From NCBI RefSeq assembly GCF_905200055.1, contig NZ_CAJKIS010000013.1:1-53016 (forward strand): a stretch of 53,016 nt of DNA, read 5' to 3'. The first letter of the stretch is position 1; each line of letters starts with the position of its first letter. Shown here one piece after another: positions 16,585-24,863 of the stretch. The notes beneath the pieces are model-generated. The model did no database searches, was not told where the DNA came from, and saw only the letters and a list, made by a program, of their open reading frames with translations. The translations under genes and the position numbers were made by a program. Source of the DNA: an uncultured Fusobacterium sp. (GTDB lineage: Bacteria; Fusobacteriota; Fusobacteriia; Fusobacteriales; Fusobacteriaceae).

Positions 16585-17619
16585 CTACTCCTTTAATTCT
16601 CTAGATACTTGACTTTTAGAAATACCAGTTAAAATTTCAATTTCTCTAACAGTAAATCCTTGTCTTTGTAAGTTTTTTAAAGTTTTTTCTGCCTTAGGCA
16701 ATACTGAAATATATAATCTTCTTAAATAGTCAAATTCATCATTAGGATTGCTAAATGCTAATGATGTTTTAATTAAATTTTTTAAATCTCCAGGATAAGG
16801 TATTTTATCCATTAATGAAATTATTTTCCTAAATAATCTTATATTTCTTCCAATATTTTTAAACTTAGATAAATAAAAATTTAAAATTATTTCAGAAATA
16901 TCTATTAAATCTTCTCTTGAATATCTATTAAAATCTATAATTGAATCAAACCTTCTTATTAAAGCTTTATCAAAATGATCAAATAAATTCGTAGTTGCTA
17001 TAAGAAGTATTTTTTCATTTAAAGAGTCTAGTCCTTTTAAAACAGCTGTTGTAGCTCTTCCCATTTCTCTCAGATCATTAGAGTCTGTTCTATCTAAAGC
17101 CAAAGCATCTATTTCATCAAATAAAATAATTGTTTTTTTAGGATTAGCAAAATTATTGATCTCCTCAAACAATTTAACTATATTTTTTCCAGTTTGCCCT
17201 AATTTACTATCTATAACATATGAAAAATCAACAATAAACAAATCTCTTTCTAAAATTCTAGCAATATGTTTTACCGTTTCTGTTTTCCCCGTTCCAGGAG
17301 CTCCTTGAAATAGGAATTTATTTACTCCTATATTATGCCCAATAGCATTAATTATACCAATTATATCCGCTTTAATTTTTTCAGGAAGTGGCAAAGGGTC
17401 ACCATTTATTCCTACTTTCTTTAAAAAAGTTAATTCATTTTCATTAATTTGTGGAATAAATGTATTTGCATTAGAAAGAAGAGCCATTATATATTCTGAT
17501 AATTGATAGTCTCCAATTTTATCAAATTCATTTGCTATTTGATAGGCTTCATTTCTAAATCCTGAGTCATTTTTTTCGGCATAATATTTTATTAAATTTA
17601 TTATATTTGCCTTTTTCAT
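16585..17619 (-). CDS. ietA: AAA+ ATPase of an IetAS-type defence pair (IetA-like), with C-terminal HTH
   Basis: This 344-residue AAA+ ATPase has Walker A GAPGTGKT (106-113), Walker B ILFDEIDA (Asp168, Glu169), sensor 1 IATTN, and an RRFD arginine finger at 222-223. An N-terminal helical part (1-95) precedes it. The last 30 or so residues (FTVREIEILTGISKSQVSRE) read as a helix-turn-helix, which could allow DNA binding and self-regulation. It precedes the subtilase gene by five bases. It probably controls or feeds the protease. Its start codon overlaps the stop of a 19-codon leader at 17616-17675. Confidence 0.88.
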   Translation of the reverse strand: MKKANIINLIKYYAEKNDSGFRNEAYQIANEFDKIGDYQLSEYIMALLSNANTFIPQINENELTFLKKVGINGDPLPLPEKIKADIIGIINAIGHNIGVNKFLFQGAPGTGKTETVKHIARILERDLFIVDFSYVIDSKLGQTGKNIVKLFEEINNFANPKKTIILFDEIDALALDRTDSNDLREMGRATTAVLKGLDSLNEKILLIATTNLFDHFDKALIRRFDSIIDFNRYSREDLIDISEIILNFYLSKFKNIGRNIRLFRKIISLMDKIPYPGDLKNLIKTSLAFSNPNDEFDYLRRLYISVLPKAEKTLKNLQRQGFTVREIEILTGISKSQVSRELKE

Positions 17620-17675
17620 TTTAATTTTTGTATGATAAATATATATAAATATTTATCTATACAACCTCCTTTCAT
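17616..17675 (-). promoter_or_regulatory. Hairpin leader between Shine-Dalgarno and ietA start; overlapping 19-codon ORF
   Basis: AAAGGAGG (17666-17673) lies about 47 bases before the ietA ATG. Between them TTGTATAGATAAATAT and ATATTTATCATACAA form a near-perfect palindrome. Folded, it would leave about eight bases between the ribosome site and the ATG. The same stretch reads as a 19-codon ORF starting MKGGCIDKY, whose TGA overlaps the ietA ATG (ATGA). A close relative precedes the sugar dehydrogenase gene at 31039-31092. Confidence 0.7.
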
Positions 17676-17693
17676 TTATTTATTCTTTAATTT

Positions 17694-17733
17694 ATTATAC
17701 CACCATCGGGACAAAAAAACAATATTTGGGACA
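17694..17733 (-). promoter_or_regulatory. Promoter of ietAS with two TGTCCC operator-like repeats
   Basis: On the minus strand TTGTTT and TATAAT are 17 bp apart, with a TGn extended -10. TGTCCC occurs twice, 20 bp apart: once just upstream of the -35 and once inside the spacer. A repressor bound to both would block the promoter. IetA's C-terminal HTH is a candidate binder (inference). Confidence 0.6.
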
Positions 17734-17833
17734 GAAATAAAGTCTCCTATTGATTTCTCCACTTTAATTTTCACAAAAATTTGCCTTTTTTTTAAAACAT
17801 AACTTTCTTAAATATTCTAATGTATTTTTAAAT

Positions 17834-17872
17834 AAAAAAAGACTCAAATTTATTTTTTTTAACTGAGTCTTT
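17834..17872 (-). terminator. Terminator of the three-gene ATPase/membrane operon
   Basis: On the minus strand AAAGACTCA and TGAGTCTTT form a 9-bp stem followed by a T7 run. It lies about 160 bp after the last gene; the bases in between (17873-18033) show no gene. Confidence 0.75.
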
Positions 17873-18033
17873 GATTTAATCCATAGTTATGCAATTATAA
17901 GTGATTTTATTCTAGAGAGCTATTTAATATTTTATTTTTACTCTTTTATTCATCTCTCACTAAATTATAAATTTTCTATAATTTAAGTACCTATCTATAG
18001 AAAAATTACTTCAAGTAAAAAGTTATTTTATAA

Positions 18034-19101
18034 TTATTCTTTTATATTTATTTCAAGATTTTCAAACATTTTATTTAATTTTAGCAATTTTTCAATTTCA
18101 ATTATATTATAATTTTGTAAATTTTTTAAAGAAGTTTTTAATTCTATATTTTTTATTTTTTCTATTATTTCTAAATCTTCTTTAGTTGATATCTTTTCTA
18201 ATTCATTTAATTTTTCTTCTAACTTTTTTCTATTATTTTGATATTCTTCTAAAGGGATATTTTTTTTGTTATAAGAAATAAAAATACTTTTTAAAAGAGG
18301 AATAAGAAATAAAATGCTAAATCCACCCATAAAGGCTATTATTGTAGTTGGACTATTATGTTCTATTTTTTTTATATCCAACTTTTCACTTGAAGTTATC
18401 AATGGTGAAATAGAATAACTACATAATATTTCAAAACTACTATCTTTTTTATGATATATCCCTATAACAGGTCTTTCTACCTTATTAAAAATATCAAAAA
18501 AATCTTTTCTTATTTTATTATAATTTAAATTTTTTAAAATTTTTGTAACTTCTCTTTTTAACTTTATTAAATCTTTTTCATCTTTACTACTTTCTATTTT
18601 AAAGTTCTTTAAATTTTCTTCACAAACTTTATTGATTATTTCTATTAATATTCTATTTAATTTTTTTATTTCTATTAAATTTCTTTCATATTTTTGAATA
18701 AAATAATATATTTCAGATAATACTTCTAGTTTTATTTTAGGTACTTTATATTTATGAAATTTTGTATTTAAACTTCTAATTACATAGAAATAATAACCTA
18801 ATTCTTTAAAAAAAACATTATTTTTATTAATTGAAATTGGAATTCCTAAATAATATAGTTTCTTTAAATTTGATACTTTATCTAAAAAAAATTTTTCTTC
18901 TTTCATATAACTATATTTATTTTCTAAACTAAAAGAATTTAACATTATAAAAAGTTCACTATCTTCTTCTGTAGAAGATGTAGCTATTTTATTTAATAAA
19001 TCAATCTTATAATATTTATTATTAAATTTATTTAAAAACTTTGAAATTTCCCATGCCGACATAACTCTATCCATTCTTTTTAATTTTAATTCTACTCTCA
19101 A
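18034..19101 (-). CDS. Unrecognised membrane-anchored coiled-coil protein, 355 aa
   Basis: I do not recognise this family. The N-terminal 240 residues are soluble-looking, Lys/Ile-rich and mostly helical, and begin MSAWEISKFLNKFNNKYY after a short basic lead. One hydrophobic helix sits at about 256-278 (IIAFMGGFSILFLIPLL), followed by a charged coiled coil to the end. The start is probably TTG 19101, which overlaps the upstream TGA (TTGA) with GGTGA six or seven bases before it. ATG 19074 or 19062 are alternatives. It is the third gene of an operon with a SMC-like ATPase and a small membrane protein, so it could be a membrane effector of a defence system; this is inference. Confidence 0.75.
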   Translation of the reverse strand: MRVELKLKRMDRVMSAWEISKFLNKFNNKYYKIDLLNKIATSSTEEDSELFIMLNSFSLENKYSYMKEEKFFLDKVSNLKKLYYLGIPISINKNNVFFKELGYYFYVIRSLNTKFHKYKVPKIKLEVLSEIYYFIQKYERNLIEIKKLNRILIEIINKVCEENLKNFKIESSKDEKDLIKLKREVTKILKNLNYNKIRKDFFDIFNKVERPVIGIYHKKDSSFEILCSYSISPLITSSEKLDIKKIEHNSPTTIIAFMGGFSILFLIPLLKSIFISYNKKNIPLEEYQNNRKKLEEKLNELEKISTKEDLEIIEKIKNIELKTSLKNLQNYNIIEIEKLLKLNKMFENLEINIKE

Positions 19102-19526
19102 TTTTTATCACCATTATTTTTATTTAATCTCTTTTTAATTTCTGTAAGTATATTTAAAATCCTAATATTTAAATTATTTTGCTCATAATAACTCTTTTCT
19201 TCAGACTGCTTTGATAACTTAATAGATAATATAGTAAAACTCATAGAAAAAAATAAAATTGTATTATCTGTAATTCCTACTATATTTTTAGTAAAATCCA
19301 TTGCTTGTATAAGTTTGTCATTATTAATAAAAAATGAAACAATAATTAAAACTTCTCCTAATAAATTAATAACATCTTTTATTTTATCTTCATAACAACT
19401 TCCAATCGATAAAATTAAACATCCTAATGAACAAAAGAAAACTCTCTCATTTGTTATTTCAGCTACCCCAAAAACATTTGCTATTCCTGCTATAAAAAAA
19501 CTAATTATTATGCTATACTCTTCCAT
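19098..19526 (-). CDS. Unrecognised four-helix membrane protein, 142 aa
   Basis: This small hydrophobic protein has four predicted membrane helices (about 4-24, 28-46, 51-69 and 89-104). A basic cytoplasmic tail of about 38 residues ends NNGDKN. AAAGGAAA lies seven bases before the ATG. Its stop overlaps the next start, so the two products are likely made together. It begins 62 nt after the SMC-like ATPase gene. A pore-forming or membrane-disrupting effector would fit the context, but no motif proves it. Confidence 0.75.
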   Translation of the reverse strand: MEEYSIIISFFIAGIANVFGVAEITNERVFFCSLGCLILSIGSCYEDKIKDVINLLGEVLIIVSFFINNDKLIQAMDFTKNIVGITDNTILFFSMSFTILSIKLSKQSEEKSYYEQNNLNIRILNILTEIKKRLNKNNGDKN

Positions 19527-19588
19527 TGTTTATTTCCTTTCTTATAATATATTATCATAATTCTATTTTTTATGAAATTATTTCTATT

Positions 19589-20689
19589 TTAAACTAGTTT
19601 AAAATTTTTCCCATAAGTCATATTTTCTAAAGGATAAATTTCAAAATTATCTAATATTAAAACATTTTTATTTGATACATTAGATAATACACTTGGAGAA
19701 TGTGTTGTAAAAACAAATTGTACTTTTGGAAAAATTTTCTTTAATACAGAAATTATTTTTTTCTGCCAGCTTGGATGTAAGTGCATATCAATTTCATCTA
19801 TAAGGATTACTCCTGATGTTTCTTCTAAAATATCATCTAATAGTTGTGGATTTAATATTGCCATACGATATGCAATATCTGCTATCATACTTAATGTACT
19901 TTTTATTCCATCACTTAATATTCTTAAAGGTAAATTTTCTACTATTCCATTTTCTCTTCTTATAGCAACTTCTAATTCTCCACTTCTTACTTTAAAATTA
20001 AATTCAGCAGTTTTTATTGTTTCATCAATAGCCATATAACTTTGACTTAAAGCATTTTTAACTACACTTAGCTCTGGAATTCTTTTTCCTTCTTGTAATT
20101 CAAGATAAGTCATTTTCTCAAACCATTTTAACATCATCTTTTCATTTGATGCTGACTCAATACAATCTACATATCCTTTTAAACGTGAAAAACTTTCTTG
20201 TATTTTCTTTAAGTTTCTATCTTTTTTCTGCATCCAAAGTCTTCCTGTTCCATAATATGCTATAACAGGAAGTATTACATCTTTATTCCCCATTTTAATT
20301 TTAGTTTGAATTTCAGAAGCATATTTTATTATTTCCTTTGCTCCTGTATTAGTTGTTCTTCCCTTTTCTCCATTAAGACCTCTTATCCATGAAATCTGTT
20401 TTTTATCAACTTCACATTCAGCATAAATTCCTACTGGAAACTGATGCTCTCTTTCTATACTACTCCCTATCTCATACATTTTATAGTGAGAATCATTTTT
20501 ATCTATTCCATAAGTTCCCATACCATCAAATGTTGAAACATATCCTCCTAAGGCAATAGATATAGCATCTAATATTGTAGTTTTTCCTGCTCCATTAATT
20601 CCAATTAAAACTGTATAATCTGGATTTAATTTTATCTCTATATTTTCATAGCAACGAAAATTTCTAATTTTTATCTCTTTTATTTTCAT
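19589..20689 (-). CDS. SMC/RecF-like AAA ATPase (AAA_21 type)
   Basis: This 366-residue ATPase is of the ABC-like RecF/SMC group. Walker A is GINGAGKTT (30-38), the signature-like motif is LSDGIKST, Walker B is GVILIDEIDMHLHPSW, and the switch His is in FTTHSPSVLS. The N-terminus MKIKEIKIRNFRCYENIEI is typical of OLD/PtuA-like defence ATPases. No TOPRIM or nuclease domain follows. The protein ends seven codons after a TYGK motif. From memory, related ATPases of the Septu/retron group often continue past TYG(R/K), so this may be a short form. It heads an operon with two membrane proteins. Confidence 0.87.
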   Translation of the reverse strand: MKIKEIKIRNFRCYENIEIKLNPDYTVLIGINGAGKTTILDAISIALGGYVSTFDGMGTYGIDKNDSHYKMYEIGSSIEREHQFPVGIYAECEVDKKQISWIRGLNGEKGRTTNTGAKEIIKYASEIQTKIKMGNKDVILPVIAYYGTGRLWMQKKDRNLKKIQESFSRLKGYVDCIESASNEKMMLKWFEKMTYLELQEGKRIPELSVVKNALSQSYMAIDETIKTAEFNFKVRSGELEVAIRRENGIVENLPLRILSDGIKSTLSMIADIAYRMAILNPQLLDDILEETSGVILIDEIDMHLHPSWQKKIISVLKKIFPKVQFVFTTHSPSVLSNVSNKNVLILDNFEIYPLENMTYGKNFKLV

Positions 20690-20719
20690 TATGCCACCAA
20701 CCTATCTTATTTTAATAAT

Positions 20720-20751
20720 ATTATAGCATATTACACGAAAAAAAACGTGTA
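20720..20751 (-). promoter_or_regulatory. Promoter and palindromic operator of the ATPase/membrane operon
   Basis: TATAAT (minus strand, 20720-20725) lies 31 bp before the ATPase start. The region where a -35 would be is occupied by a palindrome, TACACG, eight A, CGTGTA (20732-20751), and no good -35 box is seen. That suggests repressor or activator control. Confidence 0.5.
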
Positions 20752-20788
20752 TTCTGTTTTTATATTTTTTATTTATAAAGATAATACA

Positions 20789-20827
20789 AAAAAAGAGAAG
20801 TCACATCATTATAATAACTCCTCTTTT
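20789..20827 (-). terminator. Terminator after the nucleotidyltransferase gene
   Basis: On the minus strand AAAAGAGGAGT and ACTTCTCTTTT pair with one mismatch and run into seven T. This closes the polysaccharide-side transcription unit before the defence region. Confidence 0.7.
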
Positions 20828-20853
20828 CATAATTTAATTATTTTTATAATCCC

Positions 20854-21771
20854 TTATTTACTCCACAAATCAGCATTGTAAATTCCTTTTGCTATCATAT
20901 CCTTAAAACTTTCTTTTGCTAATTCTGTATCCTCTGCATAAGTTATTCCAATCCATTTATCATAAGTTCTCATTACATTAACTGTTGCTTTTCCTTTTTG
21001 TAATAGCTCATCAACAATCATAGGAAGTAAATATTCAGAAGTTTTAGATTCTCCATTCTTATTTAAAAAGTTTACAAAATCTTTTTCTAAGTAATCTAAA
21101 AACTCTGGATAAGCTGCCCACATATTCATTGACACTACAGCTTCTTCATTTAAAATAGGCATAACTTCTTCTTGATCACAAGTTAATTTTCCATCTTCAG
21201 TATAACCAATTCCTTTAGTCTCTTGCACTCTAAGAAGCATATCATTTTCATCTGTAATACAAATACCACGTGTTACTGTTCCATTCTTACTTAAAGTATT
21301 TTTTAATATAAATCCTGCCATTCCTACATTAAATTTATCACTTACTGAATGAGGTTTTACTAAAAAGTCATGTAATAATTTAAAAGCCTCTTTTCCATAA
21401 TAGTCATCAGCATTAATAACAACAAATGGATCTTTTACTACATCTTTACAGCATAAAATAGCTTGCCCTGTTCCCCAAGGTTTTGTACGTCCCTCTGGTA
21501 CAGAAAATCCTTCTGGTATATCATCTATGCTTTGGAATACATACTCTACATCCATATATTTTCCAATACGATTTCCTATAACTTGTTTAAACTCCTCTTC
21601 TATATCTTTACGAATAATAATAATTACTTTATCAAATCCAGCTTCTTTAGCATCATGGATAGAATAATCCATAATGATTTCATCATTAACTCCCATTTTA
21701 GTTAATTGCTTAATACCTGTCCCAAAACGAGAACCAATTCCAGCAGCCATAATAATTAAAGTTGTTTTCAT
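20854..21771 (-). CDS. Sugar-phosphate nucleotidyltransferase-like protein
   Basis: This 305-residue protein is of the NTP_transferase group, which makes NDP-sugars from NTP and sugar-1-phosphate. The pyrophosphorylase motif is IIMAAGIGSRFGTGIKQL, but the usual GTRLxPxTxxxPKxL pattern is altered. GTGQAILCCKDVV and VVINADDYYGKEAF are the substrate-binding stretches. AGGGAGAG-like spacing before the ATG supports the start. It lies at the far end of the polysaccharide locus, so it may supply an activated sugar. The sugar is not identifiable from sequence. Confidence 0.85.
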   Translation of the reverse strand: MKTTLIIMAAGIGSRFGTGIKQLTKMGVNDEIIMDYSIHDAKEAGFDKVIIIIRKDIEEEFKQVIGNRIGKYMDVEYVFQSIDDIPEGFSVPEGRTKPWGTGQAILCCKDVVKDPFVVINADDYYGKEAFKLLHDFLVKPHSVSDKFNVGMAGFILKNTLSKNGTVTRGICITDENDMLLRVQETKGIGYTEDGKLTCDQEEVMPILNEEAVVSMNMWAAYPEFLDYLEKDFVNFLNKNGESKTSEYLLPMIVDELLQKGKATVNVMRTYDKWIGITYAEDTELAKESFKDMIAKGIYNADLWSK

Positions 21772-21879
21772 TTTATCTCTCCCATGTTATTACTTTAGAC
21801 TTTTCTATTTTATATTTCAATATTAACTAGATGTTTTATACTAAATTTATATATCTTTTATTATATCATAATAAAGACT

Positions 21880-22431
21880 TTATTTAAATTTAATCTTTTT
21901 TACAAACTTTTCAAATATTTTATTCGCTATAATACACCCTAACATTGCTCCTAAAGAATTATGTATCATATCATCCCACTCAAAAAGTCCTCTATATAAT
22001 ATTAATTGACTAGTTTCAATAAAAAATGAAAATGCTAATCCCATAAAAAGAGCTTTATAGCATCTTATTTTTTTATAAAATATAAAAGGTAATAAAAAGC
22101 CAAATGGAAATAAAAGAAGAAAATTAAGTAAGTTTTCTTCTAATAATTCAATATCACCTTTTATCACTTCATTCCATGACCAAAATGGCATTAATTTATA
22201 TGCTTCCACTTTATCTGGAACTCTAGTAAATACTGTAGAACCTAATACAATAAATATAAATATTAGTAATAATTCTCCTGCTATTAATTGAAATAAATTC
22301 ATTTTATCTTTTTTTAATAAAATAGAAAAAATAATAGTTACTACCACTAATACAATAACAAAGAAAATTAACTCCCTTAATGTCCAAGGACGATTATGAG
22401 TTAATAAAATTTCATATATTTTACCTATCAA
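21880..22431 (-). CDS. VanZ-like membrane protein
   Basis: This 183-residue protein has about five membrane helices. The VanZ-like pattern is visible: NFLLLFPFGFLLPFI, an acidic SFFIETSQLIL helix, and WDDMIHNSLGAMLG. The start is TTG after GGAGG, with no better ATG nearby. VanZ proteins are linked to envelope stress and lipid-linked glycan tolerance, but their biochemistry is poorly defined. Its position after the polysaccharide genes is consistent with an envelope role. An extended -10 (22481-22489) may give it its own promoter. Confidence 0.85.
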   Translation of the reverse strand: MIGKIYEILLTHNRPWTLRELIFFVIVLVVVTIIFSILLKKDKMNLFQLIAGELLLIFIFIVLGSTVFTRVPDKVEAYKLMPFWSWNEVIKGDIELLEENLLNFLLLFPFGFLLPFIFYKKIRCYKALFMGLAFSFFIETSQLILYRGLFEWDDMIHNSLGAMLGCIIANKIFEKFVKKIKFK

Positions 22432-22480
22432 ATTTCCTCCAAACTACCTTAATATAAATAATTTTTTTATATCTAATAAT

Positions 22481-22489
22481 ATTATACCA
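22481..22489 (-). promoter_or_regulatory. Possible extended -10 promoter of the VanZ-like gene
   Basis: On the minus strand TGG is followed directly by TATAAT. No convincing -35 is visible upstream, where the preceding terminator lies. Confidence 0.4.
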
Positions 22490-22500
22490 TATTTTATAAT

Positions 22501-22549
22501 AAAAAAAGGAACTGTATAAACTAAAATCATAGCTTATAACAATTCCTTT
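22501..22549 (-). terminator. Terminator of the polysaccharide transcript
   Basis: On the minus strand AAAGGAATTGTTATAA pairs with TTTATACAGTTCCTTT with small mismatches, followed by T7. It lies just past the small secreted protein gene. Confidence 0.75.
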
Positions 22550-22574
22550 CTTCTATCTATTTAATAATTAAAGA

Positions 22575-22895
22575 TTAATATTTTCCATATGGTGTTATTA
22601 TTGTAACACTGTTATTTGAGCTAGTTACGGCCGCATTTGTTGCTGCTGTAGTTGCTCCTGCTGAAGATGTTTGTGAACTAGAAGATCCTTCTACATTTCC
22701 TTCTGACATTCCAAAAGCTGCCATAAATGATTCTCCTAAGCTAACTTCTTGAACTTGTACATTAGCTATATCTTTAGCTTCTAATACATGTGTTGATTCA
22801 ATATTTTTATTTTCTACTGTGTTTTCTTTACTTTCTTCAGCTGCAAAAGCAGAAACTGTTAATACTGCAAAAGCCATTATTAATAATTTTTTCAT
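22575..22895 (-). CDS. Small secreted protein, 106 aa
   Basis: The protein begins with a clear signal peptide cleaved after SAFA (about residue 18). The mature part is about 88 residues, Glu/Asn-rich at first, with a Ser/Thr/Ala-rich low-complexity stretch before the terminal TIITPYGKY. No family was recognised. It follows the beta-barrel gene by 24 nt with a good GGAGGT site, and a terminator comes after it, so the two are likely co-expressed in the outer envelope. Confidence 0.75.
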   Translation of the reverse strand: MKKLLIMAFAVLTVSAFAAEESKENTVENKNIESTHVLEAKDIANVQVQEVSLGESFMAAFGMSEGNVEGSSSSQTSSAGATTAATNAAVTSSNNSVTIITPYGKY

Positions 22896-22919
22896 TTTTT
22901 ACCTCCAGAAATTTAAAAA

Positions 22920-23738
22920 TTAGAATACATAAGCTGCTGATAATCCACCAATGAAAGAAACTTTATCTTCAGTTCCTTGTTTAGCTATATCATAAGCTCC
23001 AGCTGTTAATGTAATTGGTAAGCTTGGGAATGGAACTACTCCTACTCCTAAACTTGTTACTCCTGAAGTATAGTCAGCTATTAAACTTACTTGTGGTAGA
23101 ATATATACTGCTCCTGATACAAATCCATAAACTTTATCTTTTTTATCTCCAGATGAGTTTGTATCTGCATAAGCATTATTTCCTAATCCAGCTGTTAATG
23201 CAATTGGTACTACATCATTAGGTAATAATTTAGTAACTGAACCATAAAAACTTGGATCTACATCATCACGATCATTATCATGCCATAATGTAGCTCCTGA
23301 CATTCCAACTGCTACACCAAATCCATACTCTTTAAATGTATGTCCTACTGAAACATTTAAATTTCCTCTGTTGAAAGCTCCTCCATCATCTGGATTTATA
23401 CTTCCTAAAGATAAAGAGATAGCTCCTCCTACTGTTTCATATGGATTTCCATAACCAAATCCAACTCCCATAGCTCCATCTGCATGTTCTACACTATTAT
23501 ATGTTCCTGAAACTCCTCCAAACATTACTCCTGCTCCTGGAACAAGTCCTGCTGGTGCACTAAGAGTAAATCCTGGTAATGCAGCCATTTCAGAGAAATC
23601 CTTAGCTATATAGAAGATTCCTTTATCTGTTCTAGCTTGATTAGAAGATATTGCTGCTGATGAAGCAGCATTTTCCATACCATTAGCAAATGCTAATGAG
23701 CTTAAAATAACTGATCCTAATAAAACTTTTACTTTCAT
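22920..23738 (-). CDS. Outer-membrane beta-barrel-like protein, 272 aa
   Basis: The signal peptide (MKVKVLLGSVILSSLAFA) is followed by a Gly-rich, alternating-hydrophobic chain ending in AAYVF. The aromatic C-terminus and repeated Gly/aromatic strands, such as MGVGFGYGNPYETVGGAISL, suggest an outer-membrane barrel of about 10 to 12 strands. No family was recognised. GGAGGG precedes the ATG. It lies downstream of the TolC/MacA/FtsX set and upstream of the small secreted protein. A role in polysaccharide export or anchoring is possible but unproven. Confidence 0.7.
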   Translation of the reverse strand: MKVKVLLGSVILSSLAFANGMENAASSAAISSNQARTDKGIFYIAKDFSEMAALPGFTLSAPAGLVPGAGVMFGGVSGTYNSVEHADGAMGVGFGYGNPYETVGGAISLSLGSINPDDGGAFNRGNLNVSVGHTFKEYGFGVAVGMSGATLWHDNDRDDVDPSFYGSVTKLLPNDVVPIALTAGLGNNAYADTNSSGDKKDKVYGFVSGAVYILPQVSLIADYTSGVTSLGVGVVPFPSLPITLTAGAYDIAKQGTEDKVSFIGGLSAAYVF

Positions 23739-23773
23739 TGTTTTCCCTCCTAAAATTTATTACTTTATATACT

Positions 23774-24862
23774 TCAATTTTCTCTTAAAGCTTCTGTTAT
23801 ACTCATCTCTCCAGCTTTCTTTGCTGGAAAAATTCCTATTCCTATTCCAAAAGTTAAAGCAATTATCAGGTAAATAATTATCTTTATTACTTTAAACATT
23901 GGTGGAATCATAATTATTTTCTCTGCTATAAAACTACATATTATTCCTAATAATAAACCACATATAGTTCCTGAAATAGCAATTATTATTCCTTCAGCTA
24001 AGAATACCTTTGTCACATTTTCTTTTGAAAGTCCTATAGCTCTTAAAATACCTATATGAACTGTTCTAGCCTTTACTCCTCCAGCAATTAAGTTCATGAT
24101 TCCAAAACCACCTAAACATATTGAAATAAAAGCTAATGCTCCTAAAGTATTTCTTACCATCTTTTGAATTTTTATTATTCTTTTATATACTTCAGGTGTT
24201 TCTAATAATCTTACTTGATTTATTCCTCTTCTATCATTGTTAAATTTTTGTAAAATAATAGGTATTAATTCTTCTGAATCTTCATTAGGAAAAAGTGAAA
24301 CAACTATTTCTCTAAAACGATATATCCCAAAAAGTTTCCCAAAATAATCTTGAGAAACTATTATTCTATTTCCCTGTCTTGTTAATTCAAAAGGATTTTT
24401 TTCTTCATATAGATCTGCTACAATAAAATTTTTTCTCCCAGTCTCTGTTATTAATTCTATTTTATCGCCTATATTAGCATCTGGAAACTGATTTTTATCT
24501 AAAATAACTTCCATATTTCCTAAATTAGAATTTATTCCCATTGCCATCAAAGCTTTCTTTGAATACCCTCTAAAAACATTATTCCCATCATACTTTCTAG
24601 CCTCTGGAAAAAAAACATAATCAACAAATGGATAATTCTCTAATATTTGAATATCTCTTTTACTTAGCTCATCTCCCCCAAGCATTATTCTATTATTCCC
24701 TATTGCCATAAGATTAGTTGTAATCATTCTTTCTCCACCATCTCCTAGTGCTAGTGATAGTACTAATGCAGAAATTCCTCCTACAACTCCAAGAAAAGGA
24801 AAAATAGCTCTTTTTAAATTACCTAGTAACATTTTATAAGCTAACCAAAATATCATCTTCAT
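23774..24862 (-). CDS. MacB/FtsX-type ABC permease without ATPase domain
   Basis: This 362-residue permease has one N-terminal helix, a MacB-like periplasmic domain (about 45-225) and three C-terminal helices. Features include RMITTNLMAIGNNRIM, GGFGIMNLIAGGVKARTVHIGILRAIG and FPAKKAGEMSITEAL. The N-terminal ATPase domain seen in MacB is absent. ATG 24862 is chosen over TTG 24871; it follows the adaptor stop by one base. The ABC ATPase gene is not adjacent on either side, which is unusual. Confidence 0.87.
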   Translation of the reverse strand: MKMIFWLAYKMLLGNLKRAIFPFLGVVGGISALVLSLALGDGGERMITTNLMAIGNNRIMLGGDELSKRDIQILENYPFVDYVFFPEARKYDGNNVFRGYSKKALMAMGINSNLGNMEVILDKNQFPDANIGDKIELITETGRKNFIVADLYEEKNPFELTRQGNRIIVSQDYFGKLFGIYRFREIVVSLFPNEDSEELIPIILQKFNNDRRGINQVRLLETPEVYKRIIKIQKMVRNTLGALAFISICLGGFGIMNLIAGGVKARTVHIGILRAIGLSKENVTKVFLAEGIIIAISGTICGLLLGIICSFIAEKIIMIPPMFKVIKIIIYLIIALTFGIGIGIFPAKKAGEMSITEALREN

Positions 24863-24863
24863 T

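Noticed and set aside
17699..17735. Possible CRISPR-like repeat (twin GGGACA)
   Set aside because: Only two 6-bp units 20 bp apart at a promoter. There is no array and no cas gene.
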